Below are positions 32,029 through 40,201 of a stretch of 64,000 nucleotides of DNA, in pieces; position 1 is the first letter of the stretch, and every line of letters starts with the position of its first letter. The position numbers and the translations under genes were made by a program. The notes below the pieces were generated by a model, which was given only the letters and a program-made list of their open reading frames with translations, had not been told where the DNA came from and searched no databases. Origin of the DNA: Hymenobacter gummosus. GTDB lineage: Bacteria > Bacteroidota > Bacteroidia > Cytophagales > Hymenobacteraceae. The DNA is taken from assembly GCF_003970915.1 (NCBI RefSeq), contig NZ_RXOF01000025.1, forward strand, positions 1 through 64,000, in the 5' to 3' direction.

Positions 32029-34122
32029 TCAGGGCAGCACCGGCGCGGCAACGGCTTCCGGCGCGGGCAGGGTGATGATGAATTCGGTGTAGGCGCCGGG
32101 CTCGGTTTGCACGGTGAGCGTACCGCCCAGGCCCTGCACGATGTCGCGGCTGAGGGCCAGGCCCAGCCCCAGGCCTTCGTCGGCGGGCTTGGTGCTGAAA
32201 AACCGCTCGAACACGTGCGCCTGGGCCGATTCGGGAATGCCCAGACCGTTGTCGCGCACCCGAATCTGCACCTGCTCGGGGCTGGTGCGCTCGGTGGTCA
32301 GCGTTACCTGGGGCACATAGTCAGGCTGCTCGTCGGTATCGGGGCTGAGGCGGCGGCGCTCCTGCACGGCGTAAAAGGCGTTGGCAAACAGGCTGATGAG
32401 CACCCGCCCGAGGTCGTGACGGACGACTTCTACGGTACCCATGGCGGCATCGAGGCGCGGGAGCAGGGCGGCGTGGAAGTGGCGGTGCTTGGCGCGCACG
32501 TCGTGGTAGGTCAGGCGCAGGTAGTCCTCGGCCAGGGCGTTGAGGTCGGTGACCTGCCGGGCGCCGGGCTGGGTGCCGCTGTACTCCAGCATTCCGCGCA
32601 CGATGGAGCCGGCCCGCTGGCTGTGCTGCCCGATTTTGGTCTGGTAGCGGGCCAGGTTGAGCAGCATCTCGTCGAGCATTTCCAAATCGGTAGGCGCAAA
32701 CTCGCCCTTGAGCACCTCGGCGCGCAGCTCCTGGCACAGCTGCTCGCTCACCCCGGCCAAGTTGCGAATGGCCTGGGCCGGCTGCTGAATCTCGTGGGCC
32801 ACGCCGGCCATCAGCTCGCCCAGAGAGGCCATTTTCTCGCGCAGCACCAGCTGGTGCTGGGCCGTGCGCAGCTCCTGCAGCATGTGGGCCAGCCGGTCGC
32901 GCTGGGTGGTCAGCTCCTGCCGGTGCTGGTTGACCTCCCCGTTGAGGCGCTGCAGCTCGGCGTTGGCGCGGCGCTGCCGGCGGTTGAAGTAGCTCAGCAC
33001 CAACGCCGCCAGCGCCCCCAGCCCCGACCACAGCAGGTAGCTGCGCAGGCGGGCGCGGTACTCGGTGCGCTCCTGCTCCAGCTCCTGCAGGCGCTGCTGC
33101 TCCCCGAACCCGATGGCGTCGAGCTGCTTGATGCGCTGGGGGTTGTAGAGGCTATCCTGGGCGGTTTGCTGAATGAGCAGGTATTTCAGGGTGCTATCGG
33201 GCTGGCCCAACCGGCGAAACGCATCGGTCAGCAGGTCGCTGGTACGCACCACGCCCACTACGTAGGGCAGCGTCTGGCCCACCACCAGGGCGCGGCGGGC
33301 GTAGTACACGCTCGAATCGGCGCGGCCCTGCCGGTGGTAAAGCTCGGCCAGGTACTGAAAGGCCCGGCAGGCGCTGCGCCGGTCGTTTTCGGGGAAGGCG
33401 GCCTGGGCGCTGCGGTGGTAGTAGGCTATGGCCTCGGCGGTGCGCCCCTGGGCGGCGGCCAGCAGGCCCGTTTCGCGTAGCAGGTAGGGCAAGGGGTTGC
33501 CCCAGGGGCTGCGGGCGATGTTGCCGGAGCGGGTGGTCAACTCGTAGGCCCGGCGCAGGAAAAATTCGGCCGAATCGAGCTGGCGGCGGCCCACGTAGGT
33601 CGAGCCCAGGTTGGTCAGCACGCTCACCAGCTGCGAGTCGTCATCGATGCGCGCCTGCTCGTAGAGGGCCTTGGCGCGGTAGTAGTAGGCCAGGGCCGGG
33701 CGGTAGTCGTCGAGGGCCTGGTAGAGCAGGCCGGTCTGATTGAGCGTGCGGGCCGTGCCCTCCGCGTCGTGGCCCGCCTGGTGCAGGCGCAGGGCCTGCA
33801 AATCGGTGCGCAGGGCCTGGGGCAGGTTGCCGCGCTCGGCCTGCAGCAGCCCCAGGCGCGAGAGGCAGCGTCCTTCGCCCTTGGCGTAGCCGATGCGGCG
33901 GGCCAAATCCAGTCCGCGCCGGGCGTAGTGCTGCACCGAGTCGAAGTCGGAATAGCGGTAAGTGGCGCTCAGGTCGGCCAGCAGCAGCACCCGGCTGGTA
34001 TCGGCCGTGGCGCGGGCCAGGGCCTGGCGCAGGGCCGGCGTCTGCGGGCTTTGGGCCCCGCAGAACGTACTTATTCCGCCCCAGAGCAGGGCACCGGCAA
34101 CCAGCCCGCGGCTATACTTCAT
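32029..34122 (-). CDS. TPR-containing membrane sensor histidine kinase
   Basis: A 697-residue sensor kinase. A signal peptide (MKYSRGLVAGALLWGGISTF) is followed by about 300 residues of TPR repeats in the periplasm (for example AEGTARTLNQTGLLYQALDD and LVSVLTNLGSTYVGRRQLDS). One membrane helix lies near 365-385 (LLWSGLGALAALVLSYF), then a coiled coil, then a HisKA-like domain with the phospho-acceptor His443 in GVAHEIQQPAQA. The HATPase_c domain has FANAFYAV (N box), DNGLGIP (G1) and GLGLGLALS (G2). HEIQQP replaces the usual HEIRNP/HEINNP. No response regulator lies next to it, so its partner is elsewhere. The output is unknown. Confidence 0.9.
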   Translation of the reverse strand: MKYSRGLVAGALLWGGISTFCGAQSPQTPALRQALARATADTSRVLLLADLSATYRYSDFDSVQHYARRGLDLARRIGYAKGEGRCLSRLGLLQAERGNLPQALRTDLQALRLHQAGHDAEGTARTLNQTGLLYQALDDYRPALAYYYRAKALYEQARIDDDSQLVSVLTNLGSTYVGRRQLDSAEFFLRRAYELTTRSGNIARSPWGNPLPYLLRETGLLAAAQGRTAEAIAYYHRSAQAAFPENDRRSACRAFQYLAELYHRQGRADSSVYYARRALVVGQTLPYVVGVVRTSDLLTDAFRRLGQPDSTLKYLLIQQTAQDSLYNPQRIKQLDAIGFGEQQRLQELEQERTEYRARLRSYLLWSGLGALAALVLSYFNRRQRRANAELQRLNGEVNQHRQELTTQRDRLAHMLQELRTAQHQLVLREKMASLGELMAGVAHEIQQPAQAIRNLAGVSEQLCQELRAEVLKGEFAPTDLEMLDEMLLNLARYQTKIGQHSQRAGSIVRGMLEYSGTQPGARQVTDLNALAEDYLRLTYHDVRAKHRHFHAALLPRLDAAMGTVEVVRHDLGRVLISLFANAFYAVQERRRLSPDTDEQPDYVPQVTLTTERTSPEQVQIRVRDNGLGIPESAQAHVFERFFSTKPADEGLGLGLALSRDIVQGLGGTLTVQTEPGAYTEFIITLPAPEAVAAPVLP

Positions 34123-34251
34123 GCGTGGAAATTAGGCAATAGCAAGCACTCTATAACGCAGTTTTAATATTGGTCGCGCCAGAGTGCCCGCGGGCAGCAG
34201 CAAACCACCCGGCCCCCGCCTGCGTTGTGCAGTGTTTCCTCGCTGCTGCTC

Positions 34252-35190
34252 ATGCACCTATTCGTCTATACCGCCCTCGATGCGCCCGCCCGGGCCCGCC
34301 TGCAAGCCGGCCTGCCGCCCGACGTTACGCCCGTTTTCCGTACCGATTTGCCCGACGAGGCCGCCCAGCGCGCTGCCTTCGGGCAGGCGGCCCTGCTGCT
34401 GGGCAACCCGCCGCCCGCCTGGCTGGCCGAGGGCCCGCCGCCCGGCCTGCAGTTCTGGCAAATCGACTCGGCCGGTTTCGAGCGGTACGGGCAGCTGCAG
34501 CTTGAGGTGCCGGTGGCCAACGTCGGCGACTTTTTCGCCTGGCCCTGCGCCGAAACCATCGTAGGTGGCATCCTGGCCCACTACCGCCACCTCGACGAGC
34601 TGGCCGTGCTCCAGAGCCGGCGCGAGTGGGTGGGCGCCCCCATTCGCCGGCAGCTGCGGCTGCTGCGCGGGCAGCACGTCATCGTGCTTGGCGCCGGGGC
34701 CATCGGGCAGGCCGTTCGCGCGCAGCTCGGCGGTTTTCAGTGCCAGGTGCAGCTGCTGGCCCGCACCGATCCGCAGGCCCAGCTGCACTCCAAAGAAGAG
34801 CTGCGGGCCGCCCTGCCCACCACCGATTTGGTGGTGAACTGCCTGCCCGGCAGCGCCGAGGGCTTTTTCTCCGCCGCGCTGATTCGGGCCATGCGCCCCG
34901 GCAGCGTGTACGCCAGCGTGGGCCGCGGCAACACCACCGACGAGCCAGCCCTGATTGAGGCCCTGCAGTCCGGCCACCTCGGCGGCGCCGTGCTCGACGT
35001 AACCGCCCAGGAGCCCCTGCCCGCCGACCACCCGCTCTGGCTTCTGCCCAACGTACTGCTCACCCAGCACACCGCCGGCGGCCAGCCCCACGAGGACGAG
35101 GGCAAGGTGGATATCTTCCTCGCCAACCTGCAGCGCCTGCGCCGCGGGGAACTGCCCGAGAACCTGGTGGAGCTGCGGCGGGGGTATTAA
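34252..35190 (+). CDS. D-2-hydroxyacid dehydrogenase (GyaR/GhrA-like)
   Basis: A 312-residue NAD(P)-dependent 2-hydroxyacid dehydrogenase. The NAD-binding motif is VLGAGAIGQAVRAQL near residue 145. The catalytic residues are the Arg in SVGRGNTTDEP, the Glu in DVTAQEPLP, and the His in LLTQHTAGG. The usual GLGRIG is GAGAIG, as in the GhrA-type glyoxylate/hydroxypyruvate reductases. The acidic residue that normally selects NAD over NADP after strand 2 is replaced in LLARTDPQ, favouring NADP. The start MHLFVYTALD at 34252 was chosen over an upstream Met because it matches the N-terminal strand. It is followed closely (27 bp) by the next gene. Confidence 0.85.
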   Translation: MHLFVYTALDAPARARLQAGLPPDVTPVFRTDLPDEAAQRAAFGQAALLLGNPPPAWLAEGPPPGLQFWQIDSAGFERYGQLQLEVPVANVGDFFAWPCAETIVGGILAHYRHLDELAVLQSRREWVGAPIRRQLRLLRGQHVIVLGAGAIGQAVRAQLGGFQCQVQLLARTDPQAQLHSKEELRAALPTTDLVVNCLPGSAEGFFSAALIRAMRPGSVYASVGRGNTTDEPALIEALQSGHLGGAVLDVTAQEPLPADHPLWLLPNVLLTQHTAGGQPHEDEGKVDIFLANLQRLRRGELPENLVELRRGY

Positions 35191-35217
35191 TTTGCGCACC
35201 TCCTCTTCTCCCTCATC

Positions 35218-35712
35218 ATGGCTACTCTGCGTCAGGATATTCACCAACAGGCCGCGTGGCTCGTGCGTGCTTTTCAGGCCGATGGGCGCCAGCTTGATTT
35301 TTCCTTGGGCAGCTTTCAGCAGCTCGATGACTTCTTCGATGAGCACTCCGCGCCCGCTCAGGCCAAGCCCGGCGGCCGCTTAGCCACTAACCTGGGCCAG
35401 GTGCTGTTTGCCATCGGTGCGTACGTCGGCGAAACCATCATTCGCAGTATCCCCGGCGCCGACTGGCAACTGGACAAAACCGACCCACAGGGCGAAATCA
35501 ACGCGGAAGTGCATCTGCCGGGCGGCTCGGTTATCTGGCCGATGCAACGCGTACTGAAGCGTTTTCAGCACGGCGCGGAAGATGGGCTGCTGATTTATGG
35601 TCGGGCCCTGGAGCCGCCAGCTACGACTGCGTCGCCAAACAGTGCCTCGACGGCTACGTCTTCGGCACCGGTTAGCCGCCCCGCAGCCAAGCCCTGGTAT
35701 AAATTCTGGTAG
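35218..35712 (+). CDS. Hypothetical protein, DUF3806-like
   Basis: A 164-residue cytoplasmic protein: an N-terminal helical part (DIHQQAAWLVRAFQADGRQL), a central GQVLFAIGAYVGETIIRSIPGADWQ resembling the 'LG.YLGE.I' core seen in DUF3806-like and immunity-type proteins, a strand AEVHLPGGSVIWPMQRVLKR, and a low-complexity Ser/Thr/Ala/Pro tail ending KPWYKFW. The function is unknown and the DUF suggestion is weak. It lies 27 bp after the dehydrogenase and converges on the nat gene. Confidence 0.55.
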   Translation: MATLRQDIHQQAAWLVRAFQADGRQLDFSLGSFQQLDDFFDEHSAPAQAKPGGRLATNLGQVLFAIGAYVGETIIRSIPGADWQLDKTDPQGEINAEVHLPGGSVIWPMQRVLKRFQHGAEDGLLIYGRALEPPATTASPNSASTATSSAPVSRPAAKPWYKFW

Positions 35713-35740
35713 GAGTCGTCGTTATCGAGCCTTTACGCAG

Positions 35741-36541
35741 CTACTCCGCCAGCACCAACCGCGGCCGCAGTTGCTCGGCCGCGCTCAGCCCAATGCCGAA
35801 CTGCTGCCGTAGCAGCCGGCGGTATTCGTCCTCGTCGGCCACGCGGTGAGTGGTGGCCACGCCCTGCCGGATGACTTTGAATTCCTCGTTGGTCAGCAGA
35901 CGCCGCTCGGCCCGGGTGGGCAGGGCCACGATGCGGTTCTGGTTGAACACGGACTCGGCGCAGTGCGCGTGGTAGAAGTTCAGAATGCTGATATCCACCG
36001 GGTAGCAGGGCGACTCATCGAACCAGTACAGCGACTTCCATCCTTCCCCGGTTTGCATCAGCAGCTCCCAGCCGCCCGTGGCGGCCTCATCGAGCCGGTA
36101 CACCTCGCCGCCCGCCGCCTGCGGCACCCCGGGCACGAAGGGCACCGGCTCGATGAGGCCGTAACCGCCGAAGCCCACGTCGGCCAGCCAGCGGCGGCCG
36201 TCCAGCTCGGCCAGCACGGCCAGGTGCCCGCGCGGCCGCGGCACCTTCGCCCCGAACGTGACGCGCCCCAGCACCAGCTTGGTGCGAAAGCCCAGCTCCG
36301 TCAGCGCGGCCGCCAGCAGCGCGTTCTGCTCGAAGCAGTAGCCCCCGCGCCGCCGCCGCACCAGCTTGTCGAAAATGACGTCGAGGTCGTTGCTGATGGG
36401 CCGGCCCAGGTGAATGTCCAGGTTTTCGAACGGGATGCTGCCCGCGTGCGCGGCGTGCACGGCCCGCAGCGCAGCCTCACTTGCGCCGCTCGGCGGGGCC
36501 GGCAGGCCAATACGCTCCAGGTATTCGGTCAGAATTATCAT
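35741..36541 (-). CDS. nat: Arylamine N-acetyltransferase
   Basis: A 266-residue NAT enzyme. The Cys-His-Asp triad is visible at Cys69 (RRGGYCFEQN), His106 (RPRGHLAVL) and Asp121 (WLADVGFGG), with the typical N-terminal segment IPFENLDIHLGRPI. NATs move acetyl from acetyl-CoA to arylamines or hydrazines; in bacteria the true substrate is often unclear. The start MIILTEYLERIGLP at 36541 fits the family. An in-frame extension of 29 codons upstream is not family-like. The gene is divergent from the Kazal lipoprotein. Confidence 0.92.
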   Translation of the reverse strand: MIILTEYLERIGLPAPPSGASEAALRAVHAAHAGSIPFENLDIHLGRPISNDLDVIFDKLVRRRRGGYCFEQNALLAAALTELGFRTKLVLGRVTFGAKVPRPRGHLAVLAELDGRRWLADVGFGGYGLIEPVPFVPGVPQAAGGEVYRLDEAATGGWELLMQTGEGWKSLYWFDESPCYPVDISILNFYHAHCAESVFNQNRIVALPTRAERRLLTNEEFKVIRQGVATTHRVADEDEYRRLLRQQFGIGLSAAEQLRPRLVLAE

Positions 36542-36678
36542 CGGAGGAAAATACGCAGTTTCGGCGGCCTGCCAAACCGGTTTATCCAGTCCTTTGCGGG
36601 TTTCTGCCCTGTCCAGCCGCTCCGCCAAACCAAGCCAATTGCTGCGCCCGGAAGCTCGTCAGTGCGTCGGAGCTGGGC

Positions 36679-36708
36679 TTGTGACTTTGTTTTTTCCTAT
36701 TACCTTGC
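36679..36708 (+). promoter_or_regulatory. Putative Bacteroidota promoter for the Kazal lipoprotein gene
   Basis: TTG at 36679-36681 and TACCTTGC at 36701-36708 (close to TAnnTTTG) are separated by 19 bases, the spacing typical of Bacteroidota sigma-70-type -33/-7 elements. The predicted start of transcription near 36715 is about 30 bases before the gene. Confidence 0.45.
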
Positions 36709-36746
36709 TCGCGTCACATTTTTCACCAACCCCCAACCAAAACCCT

Positions 36747-37010
36747 ATGAAAACGCTGAAAACCCTCTCCTTTATGGCGCTGCTGGCGCTGGCTTCGGCC
36801 TGCGGCAAGCACGAAAACGCCCCGGCCCCCAAGCTGGAAGCCGCCTCAACCAGCGACGTGAAAAGCGGCCCGGGCTACGAGTGTCTGGACGTGTACGACC
36901 CCGTTTGCGGCAGCGACGGCAAGACGTACAGCAACGCCTGCTACGCCCGGCGGGCCGGCGTGACGACCTACACCCGCGGCGCCTGCGACGGCAGCGGCGG
37001 CCCCATCTAG
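36747..37010 (+). CDS. Kazal-type protease-inhibitor lipoprotein
   Basis: An 87-residue protein: lipoprotein signal MKTLKTLSFMALLALASAC (lipobox Cys19), a short linker, and a Kazal domain with YDPVCGSDGKTYSNACYARR, then AGVTTYTRGAC. Only four Cys remain in the domain (ECLDV, DPVC, NAC, GAC); classical Kazal domains have six. The pair lost (the CxC partner and the one before AGV, here Arg) would have formed one disulfide together, so the fold can survive. It probably inhibits a serine protease at the cell surface or blocks self-digestion. A shared hairpin terminator separates it from fabI. Confidence 0.82.
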   Translation: MKTLKTLSFMALLALASACGKHENAPAPKLEAASTSDVKSGPGYECLDVYDPVCGSDGKTYSNACYARRAGVTTYTRGACDGSGGPI

Positions 37011-37040
37011 TTCCCGCTCTGCCCCTCCTATTGCAACCAA

Positions 37041-37067
37041 AAAACGCCCGGCCTTGCGGCCGGGCGT
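37041..37067. terminator. Bidirectional terminator between Kazal gene and fabI
   Basis: ACGCCCGGCC (37044-37053) pairs with GGCCGGGCGT (37058-37067) around TTGC. On the minus strand it is followed by T6, so it is strongest as the fabI terminator. On the plus strand only weak T's follow. Confidence 0.8.
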
Positions 37068-37092
37068 CTTACTTTTCGGGAGCCGCCGAAGC

Positions 37093-37923
37093 TTACGCCT
37101 CCTTGCTGGTGGCCTGCGTCAGCAGGTCGACCATGGCTTCCGAGATGCCCGTGGTGCTGAAGCCGCCGTCGTGCATCAGGTTCTGCATGGTCACGTAGCG
37201 CGTCAGGTCTGAGAACAGGCTCACGCAGTAGTCGGCGCAGGCTTCGGCCGGGGCGTTGCCCAGGGGCGAAAGGCGGTCGGCGTACTCGTAGAAGGCGTCG
37301 AAGCCGCTGATGCCGGTGCCGGCCGTGGTCTTGGTCGGCGACTGGCTGACGGTATTCACGCGCACTTTCTTCAGCTGGCCCAGGCGCTGGCCGTAGCTGC
37401 GGGCAATGCTTTCGAGCACGGCCTTGGCCTGCGACATGTCGGTGTAATCGAGGAAGGCGCGCTGGGCGGCAATGTACGAGAGGCCCACCACCGAGCCCCA
37501 CTCGGCCAGCGCGTCCTGCTTCTCGGCTACGTGCAGCATCTTGTGGAACGACAGGGCCGAAATGTCCAGGGTTTTCTGGAACCAGTCGTAGTTCAGCTCG
37601 CCGTAGTGCTTGCCCTTGCGGATGTTCGGGCTCATGCCAATCGAGTGCAGCACGAAGTCAATCTTGCCACCGAGCTGCTCCACCGCGCCGCTGAACACCT
37701 TCTCCAGATCCTCCACTACCGTGGCGTCGGCCGGAATGATGGGCGCCGAGCACTCTTCGGCCAGCTTGTTGATTTCGCCCATGCGCATGGCCAGCGGGGC
37801 GTTGCTGAGCACGAAGGTGGCTCCTTCCTGGTGGCAGCGCTGGGCCACTTTCCAGGCAATGGATTGCTCGTTGAGGGCGCCGAAGATGATGCCGCGCTTG
37901 CCGGCGAGTAGGTTGTTGGCCAT
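37093..37923 (-). CDS. fabI: Enoyl-[acyl-carrier-protein] reductase (NADH)
   Basis: A 276-residue FabI, the last-step reductase of each fatty-acid elongation round. The cofactor loop is the FabI-type GALNEQSIAWKVAQ near residue 15. SIGMSPNIR follows the fourth strand. The active-site Tyr-(6)-Lys is in LDYTDMSQAKAVLE, with the preceding SYIAAQRAF. The substrate loop is VNTVSQSPTKTTAGTGISGF. The C-terminus has YVTMQNLMHDGGFSTTGIS, typical of Bacteroidota FabI. The start MANNLLAGKRG at 37923 was chosen because it matches FabI N-termini. This gene is expected to be essential. It lies next to palindrome E. Confidence 0.95.
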   Translation of the reverse strand: MANNLLAGKRGIIFGALNEQSIAWKVAQRCHQEGATFVLSNAPLAMRMGEINKLAEECSAPIIPADATVVEDLEKVFSGAVEQLGGKIDFVLHSIGMSPNIRKGKHYGELNYDWFQKTLDISALSFHKMLHVAEKQDALAEWGSVVGLSYIAAQRAFLDYTDMSQAKAVLESIARSYGQRLGQLKKVRVNTVSQSPTKTTAGTGISGFDAFYEYADRLSPLGNAPAEACADYCVSLFSDLTRYVTMQNLMHDGGFSTTGISEAMVDLLTQATSKEA

Positions 37924-38002
37924 AAAAGCAGTGTTAGTCGAAGTCCGGGAAAAGGAACGGGCAAAAATAGGGGTTCGGGCTAGATTGTCGCGCCGCGCCA
38001 AT

Positions 38003-38085
38003 TGTCATGTCGAGCGCAGCGAGACATCTGGGTTAGCTTCGTCCAACGACTTGCACCCAGATGTCTCGCTGCGCTCGACATGACA
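38003..38085. repeat. Palindromic element E (family 1, CATGTCG type)
   Basis: Arms 38003-38033 and 38055-38085 are a perfect 31-bp inverted repeat around a 21-base centre. The arm reads TGTCATGTCGAGCGCAGCG then AGACATCTGGGT. ATGTC and GACAT within an arm can pair as an inner hairpin. The centre differs from that of A, B, D, G and H. Confidence 0.95.
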
Positions 38086-38088
38086 GCC

Positions 38089-38394
38089 TCAGAAGCCCCC
38101 AACTTCCTGATTCAACTCCCGCCATTCCGGGTTCTGCGCCGCAATCAGGGCCTCTTTCTTGGCCCGGCTCCAACCCTTTAACTCTTTTTCCCGCGCAATT
38201 GCCTGGTGTACATCGGCAAATAACTCCCAATACATCAGCAGATGACACCAGTAACGGCCCGCGAAAGTGTGCGGCCTCCCGGCATTGTTTAAATGCTCAT
38301 CCAGCCGGCGCACCAAATCATTCGTCACGCCGATGTATAGCACCGTTTTCTTAGGATTCGTCACGATGTAAACGTAGTAGTTGTGGTATTTCAT
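38089..38394 (-). CDS. GIY-YIG nuclease family protein (palindrome-associated, copy 2)
   Basis: A 101-residue single-domain GIY-YIG nuclease. It has YVYIVTNPKKTVLYIGVTN (the two motif halves, here with an intact YIG), the conserved Arg/His in NDLVRRLDEH, CHLLMYWELF, and the catalytic-Glu helix AIAREKELKGWSRAKKEALI, ending NPEWRELNQ. It starts MKYHNYYVYI. It is bracketed by palindromes E and F at 3 and 21 bp. Compared with the copy at 1598-1888 it shares the GWSRAKKEALIA core and NP-W end, but differs in about half of all positions. The role is unknown; cleavage or spread of the flanking repeats is the leading hypothesis. Confidence 0.92.
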   Translation of the reverse strand: MKYHNYYVYIVTNPKKTVLYIGVTNDLVRRLDEHLNNAGRPHTFAGRYWCHLLMYWELFADVHQAIAREKELKGWSRAKKEALIAAQNPEWRELNQEVGGF

Positions 38395-38415
38395 AGCTCA
38401 TAATCCAACGGCAAT

Positions 38416-38497
38416 TGTCATGTCGAGCGCAGCGAGACATCTCGGTCAACGTCGTCCAACGTCTTCACCCAGATGTCTCGCTGCGCTCGACATGACA
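38416..38497. repeat. Palindromic element F (family 1, CATGTCG type)
   Basis: Arms 38416-38446 and 38467-38497 match at 30 of 31 positions around a 20-base centre (CAACGTCGTCCAACGTCTTC). The arms are the same as in E apart from one base. F ends 24 bp before the recN stop codon. Confidence 0.95.
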
Positions 38498-38521
38498 GAA
38501 GTTTTCAACGTCTGCTCACTC

Positions 38522-40201
38522 TTACGCCGCCACCAAATCACTTTCCCCGCGCAGGGCCAGCAGCTCCCGGGCGCTCTGCACGGCGTTTTCGCTGACGCGG
38601 GCCCCCGAAATCATCTGGGCAATTTCGCGGATGCGCTCCTCTTCCGACAGGCGGCGGATGCGGCTCACGGTGCGGTCGGGGCGGTCCTCCTTGTACACGA
38701 AAAAGTGGGCGTCGCCGGCGGCGGCCATCTGCGGCAGGTGCGAGATGGTGACGAGCTGGTGCTTCTTGGCCATCTGCTGCATCATGCGGCCCACTTTCAC
38801 CGCAATTTCGCCGCTGATGCCGGTATCGATTTCGTCGAAAACTATCGTGGGCAGGGCGGTTTTGTCGGCCAGCAGGTATTTTACGCACAGCATCAGGCGC
38901 GAGAATTCACCGCCCGAGGCGGCCTTGCTCAGCGTCTGCGGGTTGGCGCCGCGGTTGGCCGTAAACAGCAGGCTGATAACGTCGGTGCCGGAGACGGTGG
39001 GCTGCCCGGTGCTGTGCTGCACCAACAGGCGGGCGTTGGGCATGCCCAGGTCGCCCAGCAGCTCGGCCAGTTCCTTTTCGAACTGCGGAAAGGCCCGGCG
39101 GCGCTGCTCCGACAGGTGGGCGGCGCGCTTGTTCACCGTGTTCAGGGCGCCCTCGGCATCGCGGCGCAGGCGGCTGATTTCCTTGTCGAGGTTGAGCACC
39201 GAGCCTACTCGGCGCTGGAGCTCGTCGCGCACTGCCAGCAGGGCGGGCAGGTCACGGGCCTGGTGCTTGCGCAGCAGGTTGTAGAGCAGGGTCAGGCGCT
39301 GCTGCAGCTCCTGCTGGCGCAGCGGGTCGGCCTCGGTGCACTGCTCGGCCTGCTCGGCTTCGTCGGCCACGTCGCGCAGCTCAATCAGGCAGCTGTCGAC
39401 GCGCTCCTTAAGCTGCCGGGCCGCCTCGGAGTAGCCCGCCACCTGCCCCAGCATGATGCTGGCTTCCTTCAGCGAGGAAGTGGCGCAGTACTCGCCTTCG
39501 GACAGGCTCTGCAGGGCGTAGCGCAGCTTGAGGCGGATTTCCTCGGCGTGCTCCAGCTCCTTCAGCTCCTGCTCCAGGCCTTCCTGGTCCTCGCCGTCGA
39601 GGCGGGCCTCGTCCAGCTCACCCAGCAGAAAGCTGTGGTAGTCCAGCTCCTTGTTGGCCTGGGCCACCTGGTCTTCCAGGCTCCGCAGGTCGGCCGCCAG
39701 CTTGCGGTACTGACGGAAGGCGGCGGCGTACTGGGTGCGCGTGGGCACCAGCCCGGCGTACAGGTCGATGAGGTTGAGCTGAAACACCGCGTCCCCGAGC
39801 AGCAACGTATCGTGCTGGGAGTGGATGTCCATCAGGTTTGCCCCGATTTTGCGCAGCGTCTCCACCGTCACCGGCGTGTCGTTGACGAAGGCGCGGGACT
39901 TGCCGGTGGGCGCAATTTCGCGGCGCAGGATGCACTGCGCGTCGTAGTCGATGTCCTCGGCCTCGAAGATGTCCTGCAGCTGGTAGCCCGAAATGTCGAA
40001 CTGCCCCTCAATCACGCACTTCTTGGCCGTGTCGAAGAGCAGCTTGGAATCGGCCCGGTTGCCCAGCAGCAGCCCGATGGCGCCCAGCATAATGGACTTG
40101 CCGGCGCCGGTTTCGCCCGTGATGATGTTGAGCCGGCCCGAGGGCCGCAGCTCCAGGGACTCAATCAGGGCGTAGTTTTGAATACGAAGGTCAACCAGCA
40201 T
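38522..40201 (-). CDS. recN: DNA repair protein RecN
   Basis: A 559-residue SMC-like ATPase for double-strand break repair. Walker A is GETGAGKS at residues 29-36. A long coiled-coil middle includes KELDYHSFLLGELDEARLDG and EADPLRQQELQQRLTLL. The C-terminal ATPase half has the signature KAASGGEFSRLMLCVKYL and Walker B TIVFDEIDTGISG. RecN gathers broken ends and helps RecA pairing. The start MLVDLRIQNYALIESLELRP at 40201 matches the family; an upstream in-frame Met is not conserved-looking. A terminator at 40470-40494 separates it from the porD-like gene, so it should have its own promoter in 40202-40465. Confidence 0.95.
   Translation of the reverse strand: MLVDLRIQNYALIESLELRPSGRLNIITGETGAGKSIMLGAIGLLLGNRADSKLLFDTAKKCVIEGQFDISGYQLQDIFEAEDIDYDAQCILRREIAPTGKSRAFVNDTPVTVETLRKIGANLMDIHSQHDTLLLGDAVFQLNLIDLYAGLVPTRTQYAAAFRQYRKLAADLRSLEDQVAQANKELDYHSFLLGELDEARLDGEDQEGLEQELKELEHAEEIRLKLRYALQSLSEGEYCATSSLKEASIMLGQVAGYSEAARQLKERVDSCLIELRDVADEAEQAEQCTEADPLRQQELQQRLTLLYNLLRKHQARDLPALLAVRDELQRRVGSVLNLDKEISRLRRDAEGALNTVNKRAAHLSEQRRRAFPQFEKELAELLGDLGMPNARLLVQHSTGQPTVSGTDVISLLFTANRGANPQTLSKAASGGEFSRLMLCVKYLLADKTALPTIVFDEIDTGISGEIAVKVGRMMQQMAKKHQLVTISHLPQMAAAGDAHFFVYKEDRPDRTVSRIRRLSEEERIREIAQMISGARVSENAVQSARELLALRGESDLVAA

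Larger units (their letters stand above)
38003..38497. mobile_element. Palindrome - GIY-YIG nuclease - palindrome unit (copy 2)
   Basis: A 495-bp unit: palindrome E (38003-38085), a GIY-YIG nuclease gene on the minus strand (38089-38394) and palindrome F (38416-38497). E and F are almost the same sequence. The nuclease stop is 3 bp from E and its start 21 bp from F. The unit sits between fabI and the 3' end of recN. The architecture matches copy 1 at 1481-2025 although the nuclease has diverged, which supports a real gene/repeat association. Confidence 0.6.
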
